Shown: in pieces, positions 1-8,691 of the stretch
Position numbering within the stretch: position 1 is the stretch's first letter
Layout: each line of letters starts with the position of its first letter
From: Chitinophaga oryziterrae
GTDB taxonomy: Bacteria; Bacteroidota; Bacteroidia; Chitinophagales; Chitinophagaceae
Reading direction: 5' to 3'
DNA length: 64,000 nt
NCBI RefSeq assembly: GCF_009758125.1
Contig: NZ_WRXO01000001.1
Span: 62,001 to 126,000, forward strand
Notes under the pieces: generated by a model
What the model was told of the DNA's origin: nothing
The model's database searches: none
Seen by the model: the letters and a program-made list of their open reading frames with translations, nothing else
Translations under genes and position numbers: made by a program

Positions 1-740
1 GCTTTCAGCACGATGTTCTGGATATCCTGTTCTGTTTTCACCGCACCAAGACCACGTACTGCAAAGCCCTGTTCGCCGCGGTTGATGATATTCCCACCGG
101 TATTCTGGTTATTCTTCTGTACGGCCTCTATTACATCCTGAATGGTTAAACTGTATTTACGCAGTTTATCCGGAGCCGTGAGGATATGAAACTGTTTGAG
201 CGGCCCCCCGAAGGTGGTAATATCTGCGATGCCCGGCACCTGTAAGAGGTAGGGTTTGATGACCCAGTCCTGCAGGTCCCTGATCTCTGTAGGCGTATAA
301 TTGGGCGGTGCTTCAACAACGTAACGCAGGATTTCCCCTACGGCGGTAGTGAGTGGCGCCAGTTCAGGCGCTACGCCATCCGGCAGTTCCGCGGTAGCCA
401 GTCGTTCATTCACCTGCTGACGGGCGAAGTAATCGTCCGTACCATCAGTGAAGGTAAGCTGTACCACGCTGAGGCCGAAGATGGTGCGGCTTCTGCGGTC
501 AAGTACATTGGGCGTGTTCTGCAAAGCCCTTTCGATGGGGATGGTCACCTGTTGCTCTACCTCTTCAGCAGCGCGACCGGGATATTGCGCTACAATGATC
601 ACATTAGTATCTGCAATATCAGGATAGGCTTCTATTTTCAGCATGGTAAAACACCAGTAGCCTATGCCCATCAGGCCAAGCCCCATCAGTATAACTACCC
701 ACCTGTTCTTTAAAGAGAATATTAATAGGTTACGAATCAT
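1..740 (-). CDS. CzcA/CusA-family RND heavy-metal efflux pump, N-terminal part
   Basis: Inner-membrane proton-driven pump of the heavy-metal efflux RND family, exporting metal ions across the envelope with an adaptor and a TolC-like channel. I translated the reverse strand by hand: it starts MIRNLLIFSLKNRWVVILMG, has the first membrane helix at about residues 13-32, then the conserved family stretches KIEAYPDIAD, YPGRAAEEVEQQVTIPIE and a periplasmic pore domain with VPGIADITTFGG. The ATG is at 738-740 and about 247 codons are inside the window; members usually have just over 1,000 residues, so most of the gene lies beyond the left edge. It is the last visible gene of a four-gene minus-strand operon. 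The metal cannot be decided from this part. Confidence 0.9.
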   Translation of the reverse strand, partial: MIRNLLIFSLKNRWVVILMGLGLMGIGYWCFTMLKIEAYPDIADTNVIIVAQYPGRAAEEVEQQVTIPIERALQNTPNVLDRRSRTIFGLSVVQLTFTDGTDDYFARQQVNERLATAELPDGVAPELAPLTTAVGEILRYVVEAPPNYTPTEIRDLQDWVIKPYLLQVPGIADITTFGGPLKQFHILTAPDKLRKYSLTIQDVIEAVQKNNQNTGGNIINRGEQGFAVRGLGAVKTEQDIQNIVLK

Positions 741-763
741 TGCGTGTGTGTTTCAATCAAAAT

Positions 764-1063
764 CTAGAATCGTTCTACTTTACCGGTAACTATGAACCCG
801 CTGCTTACCCGCTTACGCAGTTCTTTTAATACGTGCAGCACCTTTTCCTCTTCATCTATGAAGGTGATGAGCATCGGTGGTTCATCGAAACTAAACAGGC
901 TATCCGGGCGTTTTACCTGGTGATGTTCACCAAAGCCTATTTGTCCGCGGAAGGCGGTAGCTCCTGCTACCTTATGTTTAAGTAAGAACTGTACGATGAA
1001 TTCATATAAGGGTTGTGATCCGAATACTTCATCTTTATCTATAAATATCTGCGCTTGTAACAT
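764..1063 (-). CDS. DUF190 (PII-like) protein
   Basis: A 99-residue protein of the DUF190 family, a ferredoxin-fold relative of PII signalling proteins, cytoplasmic by sequence (no signal peptide). Seen: the opening AQIFIDKDEVFGSQPLYEFI, the segment GATAFRGQIGFG, which is the family hallmark, and the beta strand PPMLITFIDEEEKV. It lies 23 bases before the pump gene and 10 bases after the adaptor gene on the same strand, so it is co-transcribed with them. Family knowledge: DUF190 genes often sit beside ion transporters (for example fluoride or metal exporters) and may sense a ligand; that it tunes this pump is inference. Confidence 0.85.
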   Translation of the reverse strand: MLQAQIFIDKDEVFGSQPLYEFIVQFLLKHKVAGATAFRGQIGFGEHHQVKRPDSLFSFDEPPMLITFIDEEEKVLHVLKELRKRVSSGFIVTGKVERF

Positions 1064-1073
1064 GTTGTAGATT

Positions 1074-2075
1074 TTAATATCCGAAGCTTAGACCTTTCAA
1101 TTGCATGACGCCTCTCACAACTACTTTATCTCCATTCTGCAAGCCGCTGTATACGGCGATACGATCGCCGATCTGCTGACCGGTACGTACTTCACGCCTT
1201 GTAAAAGCGGTGGGGGATGTTTTTACGAACACATAGTTCTGTCCGTCTGAAGTCAACAGGGCATCCCTGCTTACGTTGATGTTTTTACTATCGCCTTTTA
1301 CATCGAAGGTGACCATGGCAAACATTCCTGCGCGGATATCGCTGTTGGGAGTAGCCAGACGGATACGGATCTTTACCATACGGGTAATGTTGTCTATCAC
1401 ATCGGCAATACCTTCCACACGACCGGTAAAGGGTGTGTTAGGGAAAGAAGATAAAGTGATGGTGCAAGGGGAGCCTTTGCTGACATTATTCAGTTGGTTT
1501 TCCGGGATATCACAGATGACATAGGCATTGCCGGGAGCAGTAGCGCGGAGCACTTCAGGGTCGAACCCCGCTGCTTTAAGGTCGGATTCATGTTCTATCA
1601 GCTGTGTTTTTTCGTTGGCCAGGTTGGTCTGTTCTATGGAGAGATTAGACCTGGCTTCCAGGATATCTTTTCCGCTGGCAGCACCATGGTCGTACAGGTC
1701 CTGTGTACGGTCCAGTTCTATTTTACGTTGTTTGATATTGACTTCCCGGATATGATTGATGTTTACTTTATGTTGTATTAACTGGGAGTAATCGCTTTCC
1801 AGGTCGGGATTATCGAATAATACGATATTTTGTCCGCCTTCGGCCGAGCGTAATACAGTAGCGGCTACTTTTCCCGGCGCGTGTAAAGTACCGCTGAGAG
1901 TAGAGTCGCCTACCGGTTCTGTGATGAAGGTATTGGCAGAGGCGGTATCATCAAAGGTGATAACCTGTCCGTTATTTGTAATGGCAGGACCCGGATTGTC
2001 TGTTACAGCAGCTTTGTGTTCCTTAGCCCCACATCCCGCCAGCAGGAGGGTAGCGATTAAAAAATAGCGTTGCAT
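1074..2075 (-). CDS. RND efflux periplasmic adaptor lipoprotein (CusB/CzcB-like)
   Basis: Membrane-fusion protein joining the RND pump to the outer-membrane channel. The 333-residue product starts with a lipoprotein signal (LLLAGC, Cys at about 15). A split barrel-sandwich (lipoyl) domain flanks a coiled-coil hairpin at about 100-170 (many K/E/Q residues, RKIELDRTQDLYDHG), followed by a beta-barrel region with CDIPENQLNNVSKG and FTGRVEGIADVIDNITRMVKIRI, the usual adaptor signature, and a C-terminal membrane-proximal domain (YSGLQNGDKVVVRGV). No His/Met-rich metal-binding tail is visible. It begins 1 base after the stop of the TolC-like gene and is followed 10 bases later by the DUF190 gene. 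Confidence 0.92.
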   Translation of the reverse strand: MQRYFLIATLLLAGCGAKEHKAAVTDNPGPAITNNGQVITFDDTASANTFITEPVGDSTLSGTLHAPGKVAATVLRSAEGGQNIVLFDNPDLESDYSQLIQHKVNINHIREVNIKQRKIELDRTQDLYDHGAASGKDILEARSNLSIEQTNLANEKTQLIEHESDLKAAGFDPEVLRATAPGNAYVICDIPENQLNNVSKGSPCTITLSSFPNTPFTGRVEGIADVIDNITRMVKIRIRLATPNSDIRAGMFAMVTFDVKGDSKNINVSRDALLTSDGQNYVFVKTSPTAFTRREVRTGQQIGDRIAVYSGLQNGDKVVVRGVMQLKGLSFGY

Positions 2076-2076
2076 A

Positions 2077-3333
2077 TTATAATTGATTTATAAGGCCGGT
2101 GGCGAATAATAATTGTACATAACTCTGGTAGTATGCCTGCAGTGCATCATAATACAGCAGGCGGGTATCGTACCAGTTGCGCTGGGCATCCAGGAAGTCG
2201 ATGATGGTAGTGCCACCGCGCAGGTAGGCATACTTCACGTTGTCCAGGATCTGTTGTGATTGTTGGAGGATACCTTCATACTTTTTGAGATTTTGTTTTT
2301 GCAGCTGGTAGGTTTTGTAGGAAGTCGCTACATCTGTCATTACCTGACGGCGGGTAGCGGCCAATTCCTGTTCGGCCTGTTGTTCCTGGATATGTGCTTT
2401 TTTGATCTCGCCCTGATTCCGGTTAAAGAAAGGGAGGTCTATAGCCCCGTAGAAGCCGATGTAAGGCACCGAGTTTTGCGGGTTATAGATCACTCCCAGC
2501 TGAGGTTGAGGTACGGCCATGGCCTGCTGGAACTTGATGTTGCTGCTGCGTTCATCAATGTTGCTTTTTGCCAGGACCACATCCGTACGGTTTTCCATGG
2601 TCAGCGTAATGAGGCTGTCCAGGGTAGCAGTAGGTTCTATTGACTGAACCAGGCTGCTGGTGTCGATGTCTACGCTATCGGTAGTACCAGTGAGCAGTTG
2701 TAGGTTTTGTAATTCATTTTTATAGTCCTGCATAAATACGCTCAGTTGCAGGTTGTACTGGTCCAGTAATACGCGGGTCCTCGTGAGGTCCGTTTGCGTG
2801 ATTACCTGGTTTTTGTACCGAAGCTCATTGATCTTTACAAGGGTATCCAGATTGCCTCTGCTGTCATTCAGTAATGTCAGTCGCTTTTTTAAGACCCAGC
2901 ATGTGATCCAGCTATTACCTACCTGCAGGGAAAGGTTCCTTACATTTTCCTGGTAGACATTACTGGCGAGGGTCACGTTCTTGTTGGCCGTTTCGATCTT
3001 GTATTTGCGTTGGTTGGGCCACTGGATTGGTTTGGTTACCTGGTACCATACCTGCCTGTTGTCTTTAGAGGACCACCTGGTACCGGGGGCAAACCGATCG
3101 GAACTGACCAGTTGCATGGTCTGATTGTTCAGATTGGGATTGGGCCGCAGTTTAGCGGTAATAACATCTGCCTGTGACGCGCCAATATTCATGTACTGGG
3201 CTTTTAACACCGGGCTGCTTACTCTGGCAGTATCTATTGCCGCTGCCAGCGTGTAGGTGGTTTGGGCGGTAGCAACATATCGTATACAGGAAAGTATCAA
3301 TGTTGCTACAGCCAGGACGATCGTTCGCTTCAT
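2077..3333 (-). CDS. TolC-like outer-membrane efflux protein
   Basis: Outer-membrane exit duct of the tripartite metal efflux system. From the ATG at 3331-3333 the product has about 418 residues with a signal peptide ending near ATAQ, then two OEP repeats rich in long amphipathic helices (ASQADVITAKLRPNPNLN; later NIKFQQAMAVPQPQLGVIYN and a coiled stretch EIKKAHIQEQQAEQELAATR). A TTG 14 codons further upstream would put charged residues in front of the signal peptide, so the ATG is preferred. It is the first gene of the operon. An imperfect -7-like AACCTTTG lies just upstream on the minus strand (3376-3383), too weak to call. Confidence 0.9.
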   Translation of the reverse strand: MKRTIVLAVATLILSCIRYVATAQTTYTLAAAIDTARVSSPVLKAQYMNIGASQADVITAKLRPNPNLNNQTMQLVSSDRFAPGTRWSSKDNRQVWYQVTKPIQWPNQRKYKIETANKNVTLASNVYQENVRNLSLQVGNSWITCWVLKKRLTLLNDSRGNLDTLVKINELRYKNQVITQTDLTRTRVLLDQYNLQLSVFMQDYKNELQNLQLLTGTTDSVDIDTSSLVQSIEPTATLDSLITLTMENRTDVVLAKSNIDERSSNIKFQQAMAVPQPQLGVIYNPQNSVPYIGFYGAIDLPFFNRNQGEIKKAHIQEQQAEQELAATRRQVMTDVATSYKTYQLQKQNLKKYEGILQQSQQILDNVKYAYLRGGTTIIDFLDAQRNWYDTRLLYYDALQAYYQSYVQLLFATGLINQL

Positions 3334-3522
3334 GAGATGCTGTTTGTCCGCAGTTTTATTAAATTTCCAACACAAAGGTTAACAATGCTGATAAGCAACA
3401 GAATATGCCGGCATGATTTTAACCAGTTTTTAATTTAAATATTAAACTTCATGATGGGTTGATAGTATAAGTATAAACAAGAATAAGATAGAAATGTTTG
3501 ATTTCTAGCAAGTTGGGTATTG

Positions 3523-3545
3523 GCGCCACATGAGGGATGTGGCGC
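3523..3545 (-). terminator. Hairpin between xseB and the efflux operon
   Basis: A 9-bp perfect stem (GCGCCACAT / ATGTGGCGC) around a 5-base loop lies 55 bases after the xseB stop. There is no T-tract directly after it on the minus strand, so it is at best a weak or factor-assisted terminator. An A-run at 3555-3563 lies on the xseB side. Nothing else was recognised in 3376-3599. Confidence 0.4.
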
Positions 3546-3599
3546 TGGCGGCTTAAAAAAAAAGAGAGGTTTTGGGGACTGAAAAGAGGACTTTCCGGA

Positions 3600-3806
3600 T
3601 CAGATAGTTTTATGCTCCATTTGCTGGATAATATTTTCTACTTCTGCTTCTGTAGCCCTTAACCTTGTCTGGCAAAAAGTGATCAGTTCAGATGCCCGTT
3701 TTACTCTGGCGGCCAGTACGTCCACAGATACTGATTCTGTTTCTATTTCCCTGGCTATTTCCTGTAGTTCCTTATAGGCTGCTTCATATGTCAGACTCGT
3801 TTCCAT
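3600..3806 (-). CDS. xseB: Exodeoxyribonuclease VII small subunit
   Basis: Small regulatory subunit of exonuclease VII, which with XseA degrades single-stranded DNA into oligonucleotides. The product from the ATG at 3804-3806 is 68 residues and almost wholly helical. It shows the family pattern SLTYEAAYKELQEIAREIE, then VSVDVLAARVKRASELITFCQTRL and a C-terminal EVENIIQQME. The start codon lies 23 bases inside the end of xseA, so the two are translationally coupled. The longer reading frame upstream (14 more codons) overlaps xseA further and is unlike the family, so I rejected that start. Confidence 0.9.
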   Translation of the reverse strand: METSLTYEAAYKELQEIAREIETESVSVDVLAARVKRASELITFCQTRLRATEAEVENIIQQMEHKTI

Positions 3807-5223
3807 CGATGATCGTTTTTGATGTGATTGTAGCATGTACAGCGGCATCTGCCAGTTGTACCGTGATAGTGTCTCCTGTTGAAAGGGAGGAGGCCCCTGT
3901 GACTACCTTCCCGTTGTGATATACCATGGCAAAGCCTTTTTTCAATAAGGCCGCAGGACTTAAGATCCTTATCACTGTAGCGTGATGTTGTAATTCCTGC
4001 TGTTGCTGTTGAAGTAGTTTACGGGCAAAGGACTGTATATTCTGACGAATGTGTATTAATTCCTGTAAGCGGCTGGCTGTTACCTGTCCGGGTTTGGCCA
4101 GTAGTTGCCCCGAAAGCTGCGCCATACCGGAACGTTGTTTTAACAGCAGGTGTCTGGCGGATTGGGGGATGGTTTGCCTGCACTGGCTGAGCCCTTCTTT
4201 GTAACCGGAGAGTAAGTCGCGGGAACGGTTTACAATATGCGCGTGCAGGGATGTTAACTGCTGCTGCCGGCCGGACACCGTCTGCTGCATGCGGATGATG
4301 ATATTGCGTTGCTCTTTCAGCAGGGCATCTTCAAAAGAGCGGTTATGCGTGATGATCATTTCCGCAGCCATGGTAGGCGTTTTTACGGAAGTATGCGCCA
4401 TGAGGTCTGTAATGGTCTCATTGATCTCATGCCCGATACCTGCTATAATGGGAATAGGAAAACCTGCTACTGCTTTTCCTATCTCGAATTTTTCAAATAA
4501 GAGCAGGTCTGTCTGTGCGCCGCCGCCGCGGATGATCACTACTGTATCGTATATTTTACCGGATGCTTTGATGGCGTCCAGTTGAGCGCATACCTGTGCT
4601 ACATTTGCTTCTCCCTGTACGGTAGTGAAATAATTGTCCATGTAGAAAGTATATCCATGGATGTTATCCTTCAGTGATTTTTTAAAGTCCCCAAAACCTG
4701 CAGCAGAAGAAGAGGTGATCACAGCGATGCGCTGGATAACGGATTGCAGTTGTAAGGACTTGTTACGGGTGTGATAACCATCTGCCGTTTTACGGACGAT
4801 ATCTCCGCACTCTGTTACGAGACGCAGCAGGGTAGCCTGTTTCTGTTGTTCCAGTTGTCCTTTTGTAAAGCTGGTATCAATATCCTGTAAAGATAATTTT
4901 AATCCGTAGAGGGGATGGTATTCTACGGCTACTTTTATCAGCACATGCAGATCGTTCCCGAAGCGCTGGCCGGTGGCGCGTTCAAATTCTTTAATGCGCA
5001 GGGTACCCTGGCTCCAGGCATTGGCCTGGACCTTAGCCGTTAACTGATGCGTTTGCGGATCTTTTTCTACCAGGTCAAAGAAGTGAAATCCTTTGGCTGG
5101 ATAATAAGAGTGGCCGGTAATATCTGCTACTACCCAGAAAGATTTTCCGGAAAAGGCATTTCTGATAGTGCCCTGGATAGCCGCTGTTAATTGCGATAAT
5201 GTTATGTATGGATTTGTATTCAC
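3784..5223 (-). CDS. xseA: Exodeoxyribonuclease VII large subunit
   Basis: Catalytic subunit of exonuclease VII. About 479 residues: N-terminal OB-fold (to about residue 115; SFWVVADITGHSYYPAKGFHFF), the nuclease core with IAVITSSSAAGFGDF, the signature RGGGAQTDLLLF, GIGHEINETITDLMAHTSVKTPTMAAE, and a long C-terminal coiled coil before a short tail (KKGFAMVYHNGKVVTG). No ATG is available near the start. Two TTG codons (5230-5235) fall inside or beside the promoter -7 element, so the GTG at 5221-5223 (product VNTNPYITLSQL, read as Met) is the most reasonable start. It would leave only a few bases of leader. It overlaps xseB at the 3' end. Confidence 0.9.
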   Translation of the reverse strand: MNTNPYITLSQLTAAIQGTIRNAFSGKSFWVVADITGHSYYPAKGFHFFDLVEKDPQTHQLTAKVQANAWSQGTLRIKEFERATGQRFGNDLHVLIKVAVEYHPLYGLKLSLQDIDTSFTKGQLEQQKQATLLRLVTECGDIVRKTADGYHTRNKSLQLQSVIQRIAVITSSSAAGFGDFKKSLKDNIHGYTFYMDNYFTTVQGEANVAQVCAQLDAIKASGKIYDTVVIIRGGGAQTDLLLFEKFEIGKAVAGFPIPIIAGIGHEINETITDLMAHTSVKTPTMAAEMIITHNRSFEDALLKEQRNIIIRMQQTVSGRQQQLTSLHAHIVNRSRDLLSGYKEGLSQCRQTIPQSARHLLLKQRSGMAQLSGQLLAKPGQVTASRLQELIHIRQNIQSFARKLLQQQQQELQHHATVIRILSPAALLKKGFAMVYHNGKVVTGASSLSTGDTITVQLADAAVHATITSKTIIDGNESDI

Positions 5224-5232
5224 GTACGGCAA

Positions 5233-5262
5233 CAAAGGTACGTTTTATAAGGCATGCACAAA
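5233..5262 (-). promoter_or_regulatory. Bacteroidota sigma-A promoter of xseA
   Basis: Reading the minus strand, TTTG (5262-5259) is followed after 18 bases by TACCTTTG (5240-5233), a full match to the Bacteroidota -33 TTTG / -7 TAnnTTTG pattern. The transcription start would be near 5227, about 4 bases before the GTG start of xseA. Confidence 0.65.
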
Positions 5263-5291
5263 AAAAACGACCGCCTGAACAGGCAATCGTT
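5260..5291 (-). terminator. Rho-independent terminator of the NADH dehydrogenase gene
   Basis: On the minus strand a hairpin with stems AACGA/TCGTT (outer) and GCCT/AGGC (inner, GAAC-type loop), separated by a 2x2 mismatch, runs straight into eight T residues (A-run 5260-5267 on the plus strand). It lies 125 bases after the 5416 stop. Its T-tract supplies the -33 TTTG of the xseA promoter. Confidence 0.75.
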
Positions 5292-5415
5292 ATATACTTC
5301 CACGTTATGAAAACAAATCCTAAAAAGCTGCGGTAGCTACTTTTTATATAGCAGCAAATTATGCGATTGCCTGCGTAATAAGGTTAATAACTGGTTAAAC
5401 AATTCGTTAATGGAA

Positions 5416-6756
5416 TTAACTGCCGACCTCGTTCTCCGCGTATACTGCTCTGGCTTTCTCATCTCCCTTGCGGATATAAGGTCTTATGATCAGCCTGTTT
5501 CCTTTGTCGTATGTGAAAAGGTTCCAGATCCAGTTTGTCAGTACCAGTATTTTATTACGGAAGGTAGAGAGGAAGGTGATATGCACAAAGAGCCAGATAT
5601 ACCATGCAATCCTGCCTCCGATCATAATATTTCCCGGCAGGTCTGCTACGGCCTTGCCCCTGCCAATGGTGGCCAGAGATCCTTTATCAAAATATCTGAA
5701 TGGTTTTACGGGTTGCTGCTGGTGTAATGCCCAGAGGTTCTTCGCTAAATATTTCCCCATTTGTATGGCGGGTTGTGCCACACCGGGATGACCTTTGGGA
5801 TATGTATCTGATTTCATCATGGAGATATCCCCTATGGCAAAAATGTTATAGCTGCCAATGATACGGCAATTGAGATCTGTTAACAAACGTCCACGTTCTG
5901 CCCATTCTGCGGGCAATCCGGGCATTGTTTCTCCGGTTACTCCGGCAGACCAGATCACACAAAATGATTTGATAGGTTCGCCGTCCCTGATGGTAACTGT
6001 TTCCCCGTCGTAGTCCTGCACCATCGTTTTCAGACGGATGTTCACCCCCATCTTTTCAAGGTCTTTTTGTGCTCTCGCACTGGCTTTGGGAGACATGGGC
6101 GGTAATACTCTGTCCAATCCTTCCAGTAAGTAAATGCGCATTTTATTAAAGTCCAGCCGGGGATAGTCTTTAGGAAGAATATGCTTTTTGAGTTCAGATA
6201 AGGCGCCTGACATTTCCACACCAGTGGGGCCTGCGCCAATCAGAACGATATTGAGGATATGATCTTCTATAGCCGGATCTGAATTCAGACTGGCCCATTC
6301 GAACAGTTGCATGAGCTGGCTGCGCAGGTTCAGCGCATCCGGTATACTTTTTAATGAAGACGCAAATTTCTTCATATTCTCATTGCCGAAATAATTTGTT
6401 TTGGCCCCGCCGGAGATGATGAGATAATCATATTTTAAATTCCCTGCACTGGTACTAATGGTATTCGCAACAGGGTCTATGGACAATACTTTCAGCATGC
6501 GGAAATGAAAGTCCTTTCTTTTATGGAAGAGATTGCGGAGTGGGCCGGCAATAGAATCGGCCTGAAGGCCCGCAGACGCTACCTGGTAGAGCAGGGGTTG
6601 AAAGGTGTGATAGTTATGTTTGTCAAACAATACTACCTGGAATTTATCATCTGATAAACCGGTTGCAGCATTTAGACCGCCGAAGCCGGCACCGATGATA
6701 ACTACCCTGGGTTTTTGCGTATCCGGGATATTCAGCGTGATTTGCCTCATTTCCAT
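5416..6756 (-). CDS. ndh: Type II NADH:quinone oxidoreductase (NDH-2)
   Basis: Single-subunit, non-proton-pumping NADH dehydrogenase that passes electrons from NADH through FAD to the quinone pool at the inner face of the membrane. The 446-residue product has two dinucleotide-binding folds: FAD site VVIIGAGFGGLNAA (residues 18-31) and NADH site IVLIGAGPTGVEMSGAL (about 170-186), then IFAIGDIS (FAD, about 305) and the quinone-side AQPAIQMGKYLAKN. The C terminus has a hydrophobic membrane-contact stretch, IAWYIWLFVHITFL. The first of two nearby ATGs (6754-6756 or 6748-6750) is used. It is followed by a strong terminator; upstream is the TPR/LuxR gene on the same strand, 65 bases away. Confidence 0.92.
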   Translation of the reverse strand: MEMRQITLNIPDTQKPRVVIIGAGFGGLNAATGLSDDKFQVVLFDKHNYHTFQPLLYQVASAGLQADSIAGPLRNLFHKRKDFHFRMLKVLSIDPVANTISTSAGNLKYDYLIISGGAKTNYFGNENMKKFASSLKSIPDALNLRSQLMQLFEWASLNSDPAIEDHILNIVLIGAGPTGVEMSGALSELKKHILPKDYPRLDFNKMRIYLLEGLDRVLPPMSPKASARAQKDLEKMGVNIRLKTMVQDYDGETVTIRDGEPIKSFCVIWSAGVTGETMPGLPAEWAERGRLLTDLNCRIIGSYNIFAIGDISMMKSDTYPKGHPGVAQPAIQMGKYLAKNLWALHQQQPVKPFRYFDKGSLATIGRGKAVADLPGNIMIGGRIAWYIWLFVHITFLSTFRNKILVLTNWIWNLFTYDKGNRLIIRPYIRKGDEKARAVYAENEVGS

Positions 6757-6821
6757 AAAACAATGATTTTGTTTATAATGGAAGGCCCAAAAACCATGCC
6801 CTGTGGGGGGAATGAATGTGA

Positions 6822-8678
6822 CTACACAATTGTGCTAAGGAAAGTATCCAGACTTTCTTCCTTTTGTAAGTTTAGTTTTTGTTTTAAACGATAGCGTGCC
6901 ATGCGGATACTTTTTGCTTCTACTGCCAGCCGGCTGGCGATTTCTTTATTGGATAATCCCATCCTGATGTAGGCACAGTATTTAAGATCGAGGCGGGTAA
7001 GACTTTCTGCTGCTTTTTCCTGCAGGCGTGTACTGAATTCGGGATGTAAATCTGCAAAGTCTGATTTGGCAGATTCAAAGTCCTCATCCATTTTACGGCT
7101 ATCCGTAATGATGCGGTCCATCTGTCTTAATACCGGATCTGCGCTGTTATGTGTGGTGATTTTCTTTTGCAGCGTCTGCAATAATTCATTCTTTTCTTCC
7201 ACCTGTAAGGCGCCTGCCAGCAGTTCATTCTGCAGGCGTTCCTGTCTTTCCTGCAAGAGTTGTTGTTCTGCTTCTAATCTTGCTGTTGCTTCTGCCTGTA
7301 ATTGTAATTGCAGTTCCAGTTGCTTCGCTTTTGTTTCATTTAATAATGATTGTTGCAGAGAAGCTCTTAAACGAAAATGATAAGCACGGAAAAAGAAAAT
7401 TAATGCAAACAGGGCAGCCGCTGCCAGGCAAATATAAAAGAAGTTCAGTTTTCTGTTAAAGTCGGCACGTTGTTGTAAAAGCGCCAGTTCTTTTTCTTTT
7501 TTCTCGGATTGATATTGTGCTTCTAATTTTTTTGCAGTGGCCTGTTGTTGTGCATCAAAAGCCGTTTTATAAAAATCGATGTATTGTTTATAATATTCTA
7601 AAGCCTGGGCTTTGTCCCCTTTTTTCTCTGCTACTTTTGACAGTGCCTGCATGATACGGGCTTTGGTAACGCTGCTGCCGGAAGGGAATCTTTCTATGGC
7701 TTCCAAACTCATATGGAGTAAGAATTCTGCCTGATTATAATCACCTGCCGCCACGGAATAATCGCTTAGCATACCGTAACAGCTGGCCACGATTTCCTGC
7801 TGTGTGGTTTCCTTTGCTAATGAAAGGGCCGTGTTGATATATTTGATGGCACTGTCTTTTTTATCAGGATAAAACTCTGCATAAATATTGGCGGTGTTCA
7901 ATGCTACCAATGCCAGTGTGCTGCTGATAACGAAGCGTTCGTGTTGTTGCAGCCCTATTGAGAGCGCCTGCCTGTTATAATATAATGCGGAGTCGAGTTG
8001 TATGCTTTTAGATTGTTTGCGGTATTGTATGATGAAGTAACTGCCCAGCGACTGATATCCCATACAGATCTCGTCTGGTGTTTGTGCCTGTAGTCCTTTC
8101 TGTAAACAGAGGCGGGCATATTTTAATTCATTCTCCGGATCATTCCAGTCGCCATAAATACCCGCAATAAAATAATAAATACCGCATTCATAATTATATG
8201 CTTTTTGTCCATCCAGGTAGCGAAGTGCTTCTAACAGGTTTTTCATGGCGCTGTCGGGCTGTTCTTCCATCACCTGTAACCATCCTTTGCGATACATGGC
8301 AAATCCTTTGGAGGCCTTATTACCAGATTTATCGGCATACCAGATAGCACTGTCTACTGCTTTGCGGGCCAGTTGAGTACTGTCGTTAAGTTCATAGAGG
8401 TGTACCAGGCAGCCATATATGAAGGAGCGGTATTGGGGATCTTTGACAGTGCTGCTCATGACGAGCGCCTGCTGGTCGAGTCCTATGCCCGTTTTAACAT
8501 CCCTGTTGCCGGCGATCTTAGCCAGTAGTGCGGTGGCCATGATACGGTTCTCCACGGTCGTTTCCTTCCGTGCAAGTACATCTTTCAGGGAATCTGTAAG
8601 AATAGACTGTGCTTTCAGTAAGTGGCATGACAATATGAGGATGATCCCCAGAATATGGCGTTTACGAATAGTTGGCAT
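6822..8678 (-). CDS. TPR-repeat membrane protein with C-terminal LuxR-type HTH
   Basis: A 618-residue one-component regulator of a type common in Bacteroidota. Signal-anchor/signal peptide at 1-23, a periplasmic-side array of TPR-like helices (about 30-380; e.g. YGMLSDYSVAAGDYNQAEFLL), one membrane helix (about 411-431), a long coiled coil (about 432-510, many Q/E/L residues), and a LuxR/GerE-like helix-turn-helix at about 565-612 (LTRLDLKYCAYIRMGLSNKE, then IASRLAVEAKSIRMARYRLK). By family knowledge the TPR part senses protein or peptide partners and the HTH binds DNA; the stimulus and targets are unknown. It lies 13 bases after the ABC exporter gene, so the two are probably one operon. Confidence 0.85.
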   Translation of the reverse strand: MPTIRKRHILGIILILSCHLLKAQSILTDSLKDVLARKETTVENRIMATALLAKIAGNRDVKTGIGLDQQALVMSSTVKDPQYRSFIYGCLVHLYELNDSTQLARKAVDSAIWYADKSGNKASKGFAMYRKGWLQVMEEQPDSAMKNLLEALRYLDGQKAYNYECGIYYFIAGIYGDWNDPENELKYARLCLQKGLQAQTPDEICMGYQSLGSYFIIQYRKQSKSIQLDSALYYNRQALSIGLQQHERFVISSTLALVALNTANIYAEFYPDKKDSAIKYINTALSLAKETTQQEIVASCYGMLSDYSVAAGDYNQAEFLLHMSLEAIERFPSGSSVTKARIMQALSKVAEKKGDKAQALEYYKQYIDFYKTAFDAQQQATAKKLEAQYQSEKKEKELALLQQRADFNRKLNFFYICLAAAALFALIFFFRAYHFRLRASLQQSLLNETKAKQLELQLQLQAEATARLEAEQQLLQERQERLQNELLAGALQVEEKNELLQTLQKKITTHNSADPVLRQMDRIITDSRKMDEDFESAKSDFADLHPEFSTRLQEKAAESLTRLDLKYCAYIRMGLSNKEIASRLAVEAKSIRMARYRLKQKLNLQKEESLDTFLSTIV

Positions 8679-8691
8679 CGTACAAAAATAA

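Noticed and set aside
1276..1781. Plus-strand ORFs across the efflux adaptor gene
   Set aside because: They are antisense shadows of a clear adaptor coding sequence.
3334..3375. Upstream extension of the TolC-like gene to a TTG start
   Set aside because: It would place a charged stretch before the signal peptide; the ATG at 3333 gives a normal signal.
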